This document shows positions 23,769-32,690 of a DNA stretch of 45,337 nucleotides, piece by piece. Numbering within the stretch: the first letter of the stretch is position 1; every line of letters begins with the position of its first letter. The position numbers were made by a program, and so were the translations under genes. The stretch is from a virus. The stretch lies in the IMG/VR virus record IMGVR_UViG_3300024432_000025, positions 1-45,337 of that record. One strand, given 5' to 3'. Below the pieces are notes generated by a model, which saw only the letters and a program-made list of their open reading frames with translations, did no database searches and was not told where the DNA came from.

Positions 23769-24529
23769 TGCCTAGAGATGTGGATTTGGGAACCCCACCT
23801 ACCGAGGCTGTTGAGGCTGCTACCGAAGCTATAAATACTGCCTTCCAATCGGGGGGTATAACCCATGCCCAATATGTATCAATGGTAACAGCACTCCAAC
23901 TCCTTGATAACTTCATATCGGGGAGTCGTGGGTTAGTTACCGAGGATAACTCTGCAGCTATCAAGACAGCAGTTGAACTAATCGACAATATGATCTCAGG
24001 TAATGAGGCTCAGGTGGATGTCATAACGCTTCCACAGCGTGAGCCCTTCATGTTCCGTCCTGGACAAGCTACTTTGGCTAGTGGTATGGTGGCCTCTGGA
24101 ACAAGGAGTGGTAGTGCTGAGGCGCAGACCGATGCAGCAAATACGACCAAATGGCTTACCGAGATCAACTATACGCCAGAACGTGCTGGTTTGATAGATG
24201 GTAAGTCAAGTGGTGGTGTTGTCCACGGCCAGATTTGCATAGGGATCAAGTCTAGCGCAGCCACGCCCAATGGGAAGCTCACAGCCCGGATACGAAAAGT
24301 GGGTGGTGCCTGGATAACTTGTCTGGCGTTGACTGGTGCTTTCGCACTGTCGGCTACTGAGATTTTCAAGGTGTACGATATACCCTTCCTGCTGACTGTA
24401 ACCAACTTCAATGCCGTACCGTTTGAGTTCGCTATCGGTGTTGAAAGTGACCATGCTACCAACGACGCTATTGCACGGATCATGGAGACCAGCTTCATCG
24501 CTGGAGAGTTTGAGCCGGGGACATCATAA
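23768..24529 (+). CDS. Hypothetical virion protein, GTG start
   Basis: 253 residues, GGGAGGTGAATA before GTG. The first 75 residues are helical (EAATEAINTAFQSGGITHAQ); the remainder is beta-rich and Gly/Ala/Thr-rich, typical of surface or tail-tip beta sandwiches. From about 24040 base composition shifts to more G and C than the genes before it. It overlaps the lectin-like gene by one base. Confidence 0.62.
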   Translation: MPRDVDLGTPPTEAVEAATEAINTAFQSGGITHAQYVSMVTALQLLDNFISGSRGLVTEDNSAAIKTAVELIDNMISGNEAQVDVITLPQREPFMFRPGQATLASGMVASGTRSGSAEAQTDAANTTKWLTEINYTPERAGLIDGKSSGGVVHGQICIGIKSSAATPNGKLTARIRKVGGAWITCLALTGAFALSATEIFKVYDIPFLLTVTNFNAVPFEFAIGVESDHATNDAIARIMETSFIAGEFEPGTS

Positions 24530-25215
24530 TGCAAGTGAAGGATAGGCTCTCATATCAAGCCCTAGAGCGGTTTGTGCTGGCACAGAAGCCAGACCTATGG
24601 CTGCCTATGCGTTATATGAGCGGTGTGGCCTTCATCACTAGAGATGCCTATGGACATGCTGGTACTAAGGTTGGGGCGGTGCCCACGACAAATGGCTACT
24701 ACTTTGATGGTAGCAATGATAGGCTGGTGATAACCTGTCCTAAACTGAACTACACCTCAGGTGACTTCTCCATCATGGCAAGGATCAACCCAAGCAACCT
24801 GACTGGTTACCACGATCCCATCATACGGGGGCTGGAGAGTGGCCCTGCGCAGGGCGAAGGATGGGAGATGCGAATACGGGACTCGGTTGGTGTACGGTTC
24901 GATACATTCCAAAACAATGCTATCCAAACATCAAATGGTGGTGCTAATATCTTATCGGTGGGCAAGGGCTGGACAGTTGGCATTGATCGGATAGGAGCCT
25001 CTGTGAGGTGCATCATCAATGGCCGCGACGTGACCTCAACAGCAGGTACTCACATAGACCCCACCACCTCAGCTAGAACCGCCAAGATAGGGATACGGGA
25101 GGACGAGACATCTTATCCCTTTGCTGGACTCCTAGTCGACCTTGTAGTGTATGGACAAGCTATGGGTCAGCTGTCCCACCTAGCCTACCATGAGCTGATG
25201 GAGGAAATTGCATGA
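24529..25215 (+). CDS. LamG/concanavalin-like jelly-roll protein (candidate receptor binder)
   Basis: 228 residues. The order LWLPMRYMSGV, GYYFDGSNDRLVI, DFSIMARINPS, WEMRIRD, WTVGIDRIGASVRCIINGRD and PFAGLLVDLVVYGQAM follows the strands of a LamG-type lectin domain, including FDGSNDRL. Such domains bind glycans, so adsorption to the host surface is likely. Codon use is richer in G and C than in the neighbouring virion genes, suggesting recent exchange. Confidence 0.72.
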   Translation: MQVKDRLSYQALERFVLAQKPDLWLPMRYMSGVAFITRDAYGHAGTKVGAVPTTNGYYFDGSNDRLVITCPKLNYTSGDFSIMARINPSNLTGYHDPIIRGLESGPAQGEGWEMRIRDSVGVRFDTFQNNAIQTSNGGANILSVGKGWTVGIDRIGASVRCIINGRDVTSTAGTHIDPTTSARTAKIGIREDETSYPFAGLLVDLVVYGQAMGQLSHLAYHELMEEIA

Positions 25216-25433
25216 GCCACAAACGGTTGTTTGCAGACCTGGCCCTACCGGAGCCTCTGAGTCCTGCCGCGGAAGGTAGGTTCAATGCAGCCTGCCAAGT
25301 CCTTCGGCTCCTCAAAGCCGATGCTGTGAAGATAAATGAGGGCTTAGACAACGAGGAGGACACCGCCAGAGTAGTTACCCAAATCTGTAGGCATAATGAG
25401 GGGAAACCTTGTGACCCTTGGGAGGACATATAA
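25212..25433 (+). CDS. Small hypothetical protein
   Basis: 73 residues, coupled by a four-base overlap to the lectin-like gene and two bases from the next. It is helical and acidic with C-terminal CRHNEGKPC. Function unknown. Confidence 0.55.
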   Translation: MSHKRLFADLALPEPLSPAAEGRFNAACQVLRLLKADAVKINEGLDNEEDTARVVTQICRHNEGKPCDPWEDI

Positions 25434-25682
25434 ATGGAACCAGTCATCCAAATAGGACTTCTCCATAGTGGTTTAGTCAAGATCATCACAGCCTCCCCGG
25501 AGACAATCCTATCTATCGGGGACTTCCTTGAGCTATACTCTATGTTTCTTGAAAAGGTAGAGGAGTTCCAAAAAGAGACACTAGATAGTTTTGATGACCC
25601 TGTAACCCTACCTCCTCTCGGGGTGGAGGACGCAGCTAAAGCTGTTGAAGCAGCAGAAGAACTACTAAAGAGGGCAAGATGA
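25434..25682 (+). CDS. Small hypothetical protein
   Basis: 82 residues. It starts ATG right after the preceding stop, with the weak site GGGAGG inside the previous gene. Helical and acidic at the C-terminus (AAKAVEAAEELLKRAR). It overlaps the next gene by four bases. Confidence 0.55.
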   Translation: MEPVIQIGLLHSGLVKIITASPETILSIGDFLELYSMFLEKVEEFQKETLDSFDDPVTLPPLGVEDAAKAVEAAEELLKRAR

Positions 25683-25885
25683 GTTTTGAAGGTCGCTTAG
25701 ACAGTATTGACAATAGACTGGTAGCCATGCAGGAAGCTATCAACATTATCCACTATAAGGTAGGGGAGATAGAAGGTAAACTAAACAATGGGAATATTCC
25801 TCTTATCCTCAAGTATGTTGTCTTCCCCCTTATCTGTATTGTCGGGGCTATCACTGGCATTAAGATCATACCACTAGGAGGGTAA
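25679..25885 (+). CDS. Coiled coil plus one membrane span (holin/spanin-like)
   Basis: 68 residues. Residues 1-38 form a coiled coil (LDSIDNRLVAMQEAINIIHY), 43-62 one transmembrane helix (ILKYVVFPLICIVGAITGI), then a short tail. This coiled-coil plus single-anchor layout is common among small phage lysis or tail-anchoring proteins. A holin role is possible but cannot be told from sequence. Confidence 0.6.
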   Translation: MSFEGRLDSIDNRLVAMQEAINIIHYKVGEIEGKLNNGNIPLILKYVVFPLICIVGAITGIKIIPLGG

Positions 25886-25886
25886 G

Positions 25887-27467
25887 GTGAGGTCAGGTGC
25901 TACACAAAGTACCCCAAGTGCTATGCCTCTTGTCACTATTACAGTTGATGGTGACACTCATTCCAATGCTAGCGGTGGTAGGTTACTATCTGTCTATGCT
26001 GATGAGCAGGTATGGGGTGGCCAATATACCATAGAGCTAGACAACTCCGATGAGACTCTCTATGCTGAGGACTACAAAGGTCTACCTATCACTATCAACT
26101 TCGCCTTTGCCGATGAAGCTGGCTCAAGCCTAGCTCCGCTATGGGTGGAAGACCAGAAGACCATCTACCGGGAAGGTAAACGCATCTTAGTACTCAATTG
26201 CATAGATGCTTGGGGTCTACTAGCACGAGCCCAAACAGCCTTCGAGACAGGTGCTCAGTGGAACCAGGAGTGGCAGAAGACAGGTAATATCGAGGGTAGG
26301 CTTTTACCCTCCGGAGCTACCATTACCGAGGGTATGGAAAACCTTATCAAAGCCTGCTATGATATAACCATTGTTTACGATGGAGCTAACGATGGTATAG
26401 TAGATGCTCTAATAGACCTCATTGGCCAGGATGTAATCATAGCTGATGATGATGAAATAGCGGATGTTCGGAAGCCCCCCATTAGTATTAAAGACCCTAT
26501 CTCTGGTGTCCGGCAGCTTATGGAAATGACTAAGATGTACCTGTTGTGGAAGAACCCAGGAGGTACAGCAGGCTTCTATACTATCCAGCCCAGTGAACAT
26601 GGACTAGAGGCAGGTAATACCTTCGATGTTGATAATAAGTTCTTCAGCAACGTTACGGAAGCCTCCATAGTTATCCCCAATAGGATTGTGTTCTATGCAC
26701 TTAATGAAGCCGGCACTGCTTATGTATCAGGGACAGCCAATAATGAGGCTTCCCAGAAATTACTAGCAACTAATGGTTGGGATGGTGTTATACCTAGGTA
26801 CTACCTTCTCTCCAATATGAGTATAGATGCTCGGCAGAGTGAGGTTAACTTGGCTATCCTAGCTGATGCAGCCTTAGATACCATTGAGGGTGAGAGAAGC
26901 CAGGGGAAAGTAATAGCTCCTATGCATTGTGGTACTGAGCTTTTCGACCTAGTTAGAGTAGTAGAGACCAGAAATGGCTCCCCTGTCAACATAGATGGTT
27001 ATGTCCACCATATCATCAGGGAGTATCGAAGTGGAGTCTACCAGATTACCCTTGAGCTTGGTGGGGTCACTACAGGCTACACCCCTCCAGGAGGAAATAT
27101 CCCACTACCTCTAGCTGAGTATGCCCCTCCTAAGAACCCTGGTGCTCCTGGCTACCACAACACTATCACCATAGCTGGTGGAGCAGTTCTAATTGATGGA
27201 GACGGGGTTTTAGTTAATGCAGGGATAAGTGACACAATAGGAATGTACCGTCTCAAGTGGGGGGATAACAATGCTTATATCACCATTGAAGAGAATGGCA
27301 ACCTTTACCTATCAGCATTACAAGCAGGAGCTAATGTGGTAATTGCTGATACTCTTGCTCCTGTTGTTGACAACTCATTTGACTTAGGGTCAGAGAGTAA
27401 AAAGTGGAAGGACATCCATCTAAGCGGGTTAATAGGACTACCTTCCCATGCTGCTGATCCAGTATAG
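25887..27467 (+). CDS. Tail/baseplate-type protein with fibre-like C-terminus
   Basis: 526 residues from GTG with GGAGGGTAAG upstream. The N-terminal 380 residues (VTITVDGDTHSNASGGRLLS, then WGGQYTIELDNSD) resemble tail-hub or distal tail proteins that handle long beta domains. After a Pro-rich joint near 400 (YTPPGGNIPLPLAEYAPPK), the C-terminus carries NSFDLGSESKKWKDIHLSG, a motif typical of phage fibre tips. It probably connects the tail with the fibre encoded next. Confidence 0.65.
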   Translation: MRSGATQSTPSAMPLVTITVDGDTHSNASGGRLLSVYADEQVWGGQYTIELDNSDETLYAEDYKGLPITINFAFADEAGSSLAPLWVEDQKTIYREGKRILVLNCIDAWGLLARAQTAFETGAQWNQEWQKTGNIEGRLLPSGATITEGMENLIKACYDITIVYDGANDGIVDALIDLIGQDVIIADDDEIADVRKPPISIKDPISGVRQLMEMTKMYLLWKNPGGTAGFYTIQPSEHGLEAGNTFDVDNKFFSNVTEASIVIPNRIVFYALNEAGTAYVSGTANNEASQKLLATNGWDGVIPRYYLLSNMSIDARQSEVNLAILADAALDTIEGERSQGKVIAPMHCGTELFDLVRVVETRNGSPVNIDGYVHHIIREYRSGVYQITLELGGVTTGYTPPGGNIPLPLAEYAPPKNPGAPGYHNTITIAGGAVLIDGDGVLVNAGISDTIGMYRLKWGDNNAYITIEENGNLYLSALQAGANVVIADTLAPVVDNSFDLGSESKKWKDIHLSGLIGLPSHAADPV

Positions 27468-27475
27468 GTTAAGCG

Positions 27476-28378
27476 ATGTATTATAACACTACTGATGATG
27501 AGCTAAGAATCTATAATGCAATCATGGGATGGGGAACAATCCCAATAGTCTGGGATGGGGTAGGTGGTGTTGGTTCCCCAGGAGCAGACTATTGCCTATA
27601 CTACAATACTGCCAATGATGAGATAAGGGTCTATGATGTAGACAGGGGTGACTGGGGAACAATAGTGATAACCTGGGATGAAGATGAGAACTTCACAACA
27701 TGGACAGAGTATGATATACACAACAATCTCAGCCAAACTCCTACGGTATCCACATTTACTAATGTAACTAGAACCTATACCTGTTTACTTGCTAAGGATT
27801 GTGGGGTGGGTTTCTTCTCAGGTAACTTTGAGATACTACTAACCACCCAACTCACAAGTGCTACTGAGGAAGGGTTTATATGTGTTTTTGTCCTATCTAA
27901 AACAGGGATACTTGTATACCGACAACAACCTCCCTGGACTACTGTAGAGATTAACCTCTACAGACGAACAAACCCAGCCCAGTATGAGATTCAACTTGGG
28001 GAATGGATTGATGGTAATTGGTATAACGATATTTATATCTGTGCTGCTGGGACTCCGTATTATCTAAAGCTGGAAAGAGTGGGGGATGTACTTTCTCTGT
28101 TTATTTATAGTGATGAGGCTAGAACAAATCTTTTAGATACTCTTTCAATTACTTTGCAGAGTATTGAGGCATATCGTTATGCTTTCGCTCCCCATGCTGC
28201 TGATACAGATGTTGCAGGTCTTATTACAGGCTGGGTTAGTGGTTTAAGTAACTTGCGAACAACCCAAAGTCCAGGAGTAGACTATGGTTTATATTATAAT
28301 ACTGCTAATCATGTTGTAAGGATTTATGATGTGGATGGGCAGTGGTGGGGAACAGTGGAAATAACTTGGGATGCGTAG
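27476..28378 (+). CDS. Fibre-tip protein with repeated YYNTANDE units around a lectin-like core
   Basis: 300 residues. A unit of form YYNT-A-N-D-E-(I/L)-R-(I/V)-Y-D...WGTI-x-I-T-W-D occurs three times: residues 1-25, about 42-63 and the C-terminal 30. Between the second and third lies about 200 residues of beta-rich sequence (YDIHNNLSQTP onward) like a jelly-roll lectin. No clear ribosome site is present eight bases after the previous stop, so coupling is likely. Probably the outer adsorption element. Confidence 0.65.
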   Translation: MYYNTTDDELRIYNAIMGWGTIPIVWDGVGGVGSPGADYCLYYNTANDEIRVYDVDRGDWGTIVITWDEDENFTTWTEYDIHNNLSQTPTVSTFTNVTRTYTCLLAKDCGVGFFSGNFEILLTTQLTSATEEGFICVFVLSKTGILVYRQQPPWTTVEINLYRRTNPAQYEIQLGEWIDGNWYNDIYICAAGTPYYLKLERVGDVLSLFIYSDEARTNLLDTLSITLQSIEAYRYAFAPHAADTDVAGLITGWVSGLSNLRTTQSPGVDYGLYYNTANHVVRIYDVDGQWWGTVEITWDA

Positions 28379-28410
28379 GCATCCTGAGTCAAAAGAACCT
28401 AATGAGGGTA

Positions 28411-28439
28411 TTGACTTAACAGTCATTAAGTGATATAAT
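28411..28439 (+). promoter_or_regulatory. Internal virion-module promoter
   Basis: TTGACT, a 17-base spacer ending AGTGA, TATAAT. It drives the two small paired genes, the membrane protein and the stalk/adaptor protein. Confidence 0.78.
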
Positions 28440-28456
28440 GTATAGGGAGGTGAGCT

Positions 28457-28612
28457 ATGGCAGCTACAACAATTGTGAATATTATCATAACAACAACAAA
28501 CCTGTCGGCGACTGAAAGGGCTAAGTTGTTAGGTGATCTAATAGCTGTTCTGAGGTTCAGAACAATGACACCAGCATTAACTTCGAGTAGTATTACTTTA
28601 GCAATAACATAG
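28457..28612 (+). CDS. 51-residue small protein of a paired set
   Basis: GGGAGG before ATG. Layout: a beta strand (TTIVNIIITT), a helix (SATERAKLLGDLIAVLRF), then a second strand (SSSITLAIT). The next gene has the same plan, so the two are probably paralogues, possibly forming a heteromer. Function unknown. Confidence 0.6.
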   Translation: MAATTIVNIIITTTNLSATERAKLLGDLIAVLRFRTMTPALTSSSITLAIT

Positions 28613-28621
28613 GAGGTTGAC

Positions 28622-28780
28622 GTGGCAGAGTTAGACACCATTACAGTCGAGTTTGCGGGAATATCTGATGATGATGTTGAGCAGGAAATTATTGGTAGGG
28701 TAATGGAGATTCTGAAGAGCAGAACTGTTACTTCAACCAAAGTAACAGAAGGGACAGCATCCTTGGATATAATAATCTAA
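28622..28780 (+). CDS. 52-residue small protein, partner of the previous gene, GTG start
   Basis: TAGGAGG before GTG. Strand (DTITVEFAG), helix (DDDVEQEIIGRVMEILKSR), strand (GTASLDIII): the same strand-helix-strand order as the upstream gene product but acidic. Probably arose by duplication and divergence. Confidence 0.6.
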   Translation: MAELDTITVEFAGISDDDVEQEIIGRVMEILKSRTVTSTKVTEGTASLDIII

Positions 28781-28792
28781 TAAGGAGTCACA

Positions 28793-28981
28793 GTGAAGAG
28801 GAAACTACGAGTCAGAGCCTTTCTAGCCATAGAGCTAGTGACAGCCTACCTTGCCATCATAGTAGTCCTGGTCTTCATGGGTAAGCTAGATGGTATGCAG
28901 GTACTAGCCTCTGTAGGGCCAATAGTAGCCATAATTGTTGAGCGGTTCTTTGGGGATCATAAGCCTAATATAACCCCATAA
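28793..28981 (+). CDS. Two-span small membrane protein (holin candidate), GTG start
   Basis: 62 residues with a basic start (KRKLRVR), hydrophobic helices at about 8-29 (AFLAIELVTAYLAIIVVLVF) and 36-52 (VLASVGPIVAIIVERFF), and a short charged tail. Size, two spans and basic end fit a class II holin, which would release the amidase. AAGGAG lies upstream of the GTG. Confidence 0.6.
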   Translation: MKRKLRVRAFLAIELVTAYLAIIVVLVFMGKLDGMQVLASVGPIVAIIVERFFGDHKPNITP

Positions 28982-28991
28982 GGAGATACCT

Positions 28992-30971
28992 ATGCAATTA
29001 GTAGCTATGATAGGAGCACTCAGAATTGAGCTCCAAGATGTAGCAGAGGCTGTACATTCTGATACTGAACTATCTCGTGCTGTCCAGAAGACAGTTAGTT
29101 TGATGTCTAGGCACTTGCCCAAGAGGTCTATAGTAGAGACTACCCTAGCGAGAGTTATTACAGAGGAGACCTTGACTATATCTAGTGATACAGGAACACT
29201 AGCTTATAAGCCCATCAAGGTAGGCTCTCTAGCTATCACAGGAAAGACCCTTGATACTCACTACCAAGTCAACTACCTTACAGGAGTTGTTACTGAGGTT
29301 GGAAGCGGACTACCGGACACAGACTACACAGCCACCTATGAGCTAGACTCCCACATCTTTGACCTAAGTTCTATTCTTACAGACTACGTTAAGATAGAGT
29401 GGGTAGAGTACCCCCTAGAAGACGGCATCTCTTCACGCCCAACGTATGACCTTGTCGGGGGCTTCCTTCTATTTCGAAGGGAGGTAGAGCTCACAGACGA
29501 CTACCATCTTCGTGTTGTCTACCATAGTAAGTGGACTATGCCCGGAGTCAGTGATGGAGATTACCCTTCCCATCTTGATGATATAGTTATTATTGGTAGT
29601 GCTGGCCAAGCGCTTATTTTCAAGGCTGAGGCGTACATGCAGTTAGCTCGTTCTACCGCCAGTGGTGTACTAACAGTGTTGGCAACTTTAGATAACCTAG
29701 TAGCACCTACCACCCCTCTTGCTCCTAACATGGATGATGTCACACCGCCAGGGGACTACAGTGTAGATGCCCTAGCAGCTCCTGATCTACCAGCTGCACC
29801 AACTGCTCCTACCACCCCCGACATATCAGATATTACTCCTCCTTCGGACTATACCTTTGTTAAGCCTAGTTGTGGGGACTTCCCGGCAGCACCATCGGCT
29901 CCCTCTGCGCTGGACTTGGGGGCTCTCACACCTCCAACAGACTATACCCTCAACAAACCCTTCTTTGGTTCTGCTCCTACTCCACCCACAACTCTTTCTT
30001 TTACACTTACAGGCTATGAGGCTGCTGCGGATGCGATAGAAGCACTCATTGCCGATGCTAAGCTCTTTCTATCTGTAGGGAGTGGATACATCAACCAAGC
30101 TACTCGTGGGGACAATGTAGCTGCCAACTACGGTCAGTATGCTAATGTCGCTATGGAAGCAGCTGCTCAGCGTAACAATGAGGCCGTACACCGGCTGAGG
30201 TTGTTAGAGGAATATGTAGGGACATACAGAGGCGATGTAGACAAATATGCTTCTGAGGTTACTGCCTATCTAGGTAAGTACCAAGGGGAGGTACAAACTG
30301 AGACTGCCGGTATCAACGAGTTCTTAGCTAGAGTCAACAAGTATCGAGTTGAAGTAGACGACTATAACCAGCGTATCAATGAGTACAGAGAGGAAGTCAA
30401 CTCCTACCTAGCAGAGGTCAATAGCTACTCCGCCCAGGTAACGGGCCTATCCAACAAGTTCCAAACTGAGGTACAGGCAGAGAACGCTGGGGCTAATGCA
30501 CTAGGAGCCAACGTTACTAACTACCGAGCTCAGATTGAAGAAGAGTCCATGAAGCTGACTAAGTATGCTCAGGAAGTACAAGGCTATCGCTCAGAGGTAG
30601 AAGAGTACGCTGCTTTGATGAGCGGAACTATGGCTAAGTACCAGGGCCAAATCCAAGCTGAGGTAGTCAGCGTCAACAACTTCGCAGCCCAGGTCACTAA
30701 ATACCAAGCCGAGATAGCCGAGGAGAACCTAAAGAACATCAAGTATGATGCTCAGGTAAGGAGCTACCTAGGTGAAGTAACCCAGTACCAAGCAGCCATC
30801 GGAGCCATCATAGCCAGAGCTACCCAAGAGTCTGCCCAAGTACCGAACTACATCAGTGTCGCTGGTAGATACCTAGCATCAGGACAGTCAAAGATAAACG
30901 AGTTCCTCGCTGCGTTAGGAGTCAAGATAGAGCTCCCGGTGCAGAGGGCTAGTGCTGAGCAGCGAGCATAA
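28992..30971 (+). CDS. Adaptor/stalk protein with coiled-coil shaft
   Basis: 659 residues with AAGGAG before ATG. Residues 1-235 form a compact domain (DYVKIEWVEYP, FLLFRREVELTDDYHLRV) like neck/adaptor domains. About 236-335 is a Pro-rich linker with three TPPxDYT-type repeats. About 345-625 is one long coiled-coil region with recurrent KYQxEVQ/EVNSY elements, and the end is short and basic. It may link the portal to the tail or form a needle or stalk. It overlaps the convergent nucleotidase gene by 23 bases. Confidence 0.62.
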   Translation: MQLVAMIGALRIELQDVAEAVHSDTELSRAVQKTVSLMSRHLPKRSIVETTLARVITEETLTISSDTGTLAYKPIKVGSLAITGKTLDTHYQVNYLTGVVTEVGSGLPDTDYTATYELDSHIFDLSSILTDYVKIEWVEYPLEDGISSRPTYDLVGGFLLFRREVELTDDYHLRVVYHSKWTMPGVSDGDYPSHLDDIVIIGSAGQALIFKAEAYMQLARSTASGVLTVLATLDNLVAPTTPLAPNMDDVTPPGDYSVDALAAPDLPAAPTAPTTPDISDITPPSDYTFVKPSCGDFPAAPSAPSALDLGALTPPTDYTLNKPFFGSAPTPPTTLSFTLTGYEAAADAIEALIADAKLFLSVGSGYINQATRGDNVAANYGQYANVAMEAAAQRNNEAVHRLRLLEEYVGTYRGDVDKYASEVTAYLGKYQGEVQTETAGINEFLARVNKYRVEVDDYNQRINEYREEVNSYLAEVNSYSAQVTGLSNKFQTEVQAENAGANALGANVTNYRAQIEEESMKLTKYAQEVQGYRSEVEEYAALMSGTMAKYQGQIQAEVVSVNNFAAQVTKYQAEIAEENLKNIKYDAQVRSYLGEVTQYQAAIGAIIARATQESAQVPNYISVAGRYLASGQSKINEFLAALGVKIELPVQRASAEQRA

Positions 30972-31500
30972 TCTCTTCAACTAACCTTTGCCAGCTACGA
31001 ACAGTAGTAAAGTTCCCCTCAACATTCAGGCAACGTTGGTTCCAGGGTCTACGGAATAGGAACTTCTTTGTTGTCTTTCTATACCTAAGTAGCTTCTCAG
31101 TCCTATCATCCACTGCAATAGTAAAGTCCTCGCTATAGATAGGGTCATTAGCTCCCAATTGGGCAAAGTAGACTCCTCCAATGTACTCGTTCAGACCCCA
31201 CTCTACAAGCCACTCATGAGTGCAATCAGCAAGGAATCCTGGTCTAGCTGTGACAATAGTAATACTATCTTCCACTAACAGTCGTTGTAACCCCTCTCTT
31301 ACTCCTTCATAGACAGGAGCTTCCTTACTTTCTATAGCCTCCCGAACCATCCCCCACGCATCTGGAATACCTAAGACCTCCTCTAGGCGATAGTATCTAA
31401 TGTCGTTCTCATAGACAAACGCACCATACTCCTGGCGAATATGGTGCAAGACAGGAGCCATAAGGTTACAGATCACTCCATCTAGGTCTAATGCTATCAT
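30949..31500 (-). CDS. HAD-family 5'(3')-deoxyribonucleotidase-like protein
   Basis: 183 residues. HAD motif I is DLDGV (D5, D7 as nucleophile and acid/base), motif II TAR (about 100), and the C-terminal acidic motif VDDR (about 131). With no large cap domain it matches the small NT5C-type phosphatases that dephosphorylate deoxynucleoside monophosphates. It may tune the nucleotide pool during replication. It is the last gene of the leftward block and converges on the virion module. Confidence 0.78.
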   Translation of the reverse strand: MIALDLDGVICNLMAPVLHHIRQEYGAFVYENDIRYYRLEEVLGIPDAWGMVREAIESKEAPVYEGVREGLQRLLVEDSITIVTARPGFLADCTHEWLVEWGLNEYIGGVYFAQLGANDPIYSEDFTIAVDDRTEKLLRYRKTTKKFLFRRPWNQRCLNVEGNFTTVRSWQRLVEEIMLAAQH

Positions 31501-31551
31501 CGTGTTCCTCCTTTATATGCTGCTAGAGTATCTAAACTGGTGTATAAAAGA

Positions 31552-31701
31552 TCAGAGTGTTGTCTGGTCTACGGGAGTTACACTCTGCAAATCCATGCGC
31601 ATCTCCATCGCCTTAAGCTTTGCTTCCATCTTCTCGATCTGTGCAACCAGTAGCTCGTGTAGCTGCTCCAGCCTCTCGATGCGCGCTAATGGCCTGTTCA
31701 T
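31552..31701 (-). CDS. 49-residue coiled-coil peptide
   Basis: GGAGGAG before ATG, which overlaps the upstream stop. Heptads run through residues 3-40 (LARIERLEQLHELLVAQIEK). Its bases are richer in G and C than its neighbours. Function unknown. Confidence 0.6.
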   Translation of the reverse strand: MNRPLARIERLEQLHELLVAQIEKMEAKLKAMEMRMDLQSVTPVDQTTL

Positions 31702-31922
31702 GTCTCCTCCATTCCTAGCTCTTGGTGTATATCTCTCACATAATCGTATATGTGAAGGTAGTCTGGCAGCCTCGATAATATCTCCCTGAGTAGCTTACGC
31801 TGGGCAGCAAGATTTGTTGTTTTAACCTCTCCAATCCAAAACTTTGAAACCCTTACGTCCTCAGCGAGGAGATGCTGCCCCAAGGACTTAGCCATCTCTT
31901 CCTCAGTCAGTAGTATGCTCAT
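31698..31922 (-). CDS. MSILLTE-family small protein A
   Basis: 74 residues from ATG with GGGAGGAG upstream. It begins MSILLTEEEM, has AAQRKLLREILSR in the middle, and ends IHQELGMEET. It is clearly homologous to the product at 34730-35011, an in-genome paralogue. Function unknown. Confidence 0.65.
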   Translation of the reverse strand: MSILLTEEEMAKSLGQHLLAEDVRVSKFWIGEVKTTNLAAQRKLLREILSRLPDYLHIYDYVRDIHQELGMEET

Positions 31923-32179
31923 GTCTCCTCCCCTGCTTCCTTGCATAGCTTCTGCCAGTCGGCTTCTGGAATCCTAAAGTACACATGACCACTGTCCATA
32001 CTAAGAACAAACTCATCGGAGATAACATACTGGTATCCCTCGAGCCTCTCCCTGAACTTCCGCAGTTGGGAATCACAGAGAGCAAAGTGCCCCAACCGGT
32101 CTTTGCGAAGGTCTGCGCCCATAATAACAGTATCCATCTCCTCCTCTGTCAATCCCCAAGACTCATTCTTTGAACTCAT
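31919..32179 (-). CDS. Small hypothetical protein
   Basis: 86 residues from the ATG with GGGAGGAG upstream; a longer frame starting 18 bases earlier lacks a site. GLTEEEMD near the start recalls the MSILLTE family, but the rest diverges. It overlaps both neighbours by four bases. Confidence 0.6.
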   Translation of the reverse strand: MSSKNESWGLTEEEMDTVIMGADLRKDRLGHFALCDSQLRKFRERLEGYQYVISDEFVLSMDSGHVYFRIPEADWQKLCKEAGEET

Positions 32180-32370
32180 GTCTTCTCCTCCCACCAAGCA
32201 TCTTTGAGTAGACCTGCTATGCCACCGCAGTCATCAAAGAATGCTATGGAATCTTCATTTAATTCCTCGATTAAAAACTCCCTATCGTTCTTGAATGCCT
32301 CCCAACATTCCTTATCCATCCACACATCAGGTAGTACAATTGTCCCTTCTAGCCTAACTATTAATGGCAT
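32176..32370 (-). CDS. Small acidic hypothetical protein
   Basis: 64 residues starting at ATG after GGGAGGAAGTG (a GTG three bases upstream is possible). It has a beta-like start (MPLIVRLEGTIVL), then an acidic helix. The end overlaps the next gene. Confidence 0.55.
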   Translation of the reverse strand: MPLIVRLEGTIVLPDVWMDKECWEAFKNDREFLIEELNEDSIAFFDDCGGIAGLLKDAWWEEKT

Positions 32371-32690
32371 CACTTCCTCCCTTCGTCGAGCTTCCTCACC
32401 GCTTCGAGGGAGTCAGGAATCAAGTTAAGAGCCTTCCCCAATAGATTTGCCTCATCAAGTAGCTTAAAGTCAACCATGCTACCATGAATAAATCCATCGT
32501 TGACTTGTGCCTTTAGCAATCGTGCCCGTTCTCGTACGGATAAAATCCTTTCTAGTTCTTCCTTATCTGCGATCAGGGCTTCAAGCACAACCTTGGTTGT
32601 GAGTAGCATCGTGTCAATAGGTTCCCTCGTAAGTGTAGCCCTCAAAGCGTGTTCTTCAAATAGCTCGTTTAGCCGTTTCTCAAGCGTCAT
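32370..32690 (-). CDS. Helical hypothetical protein
   Basis: 106 residues, AGAGGAGG before the chosen ATG. It is helical and charged (LEKRLNELFEEHAL, EALIADKEELERIL), with no motif. Coupled on both sides. Confidence 0.6.
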   Translation of the reverse strand: MTLEKRLNELFEEHALRATLTREPIDTMLLTTKVVLEALIADKEELERILSVRERARLLKAQVNDGFIHGSMVDFKLLDEANLLGKALNLIPDSLEAVRKLDEGRK

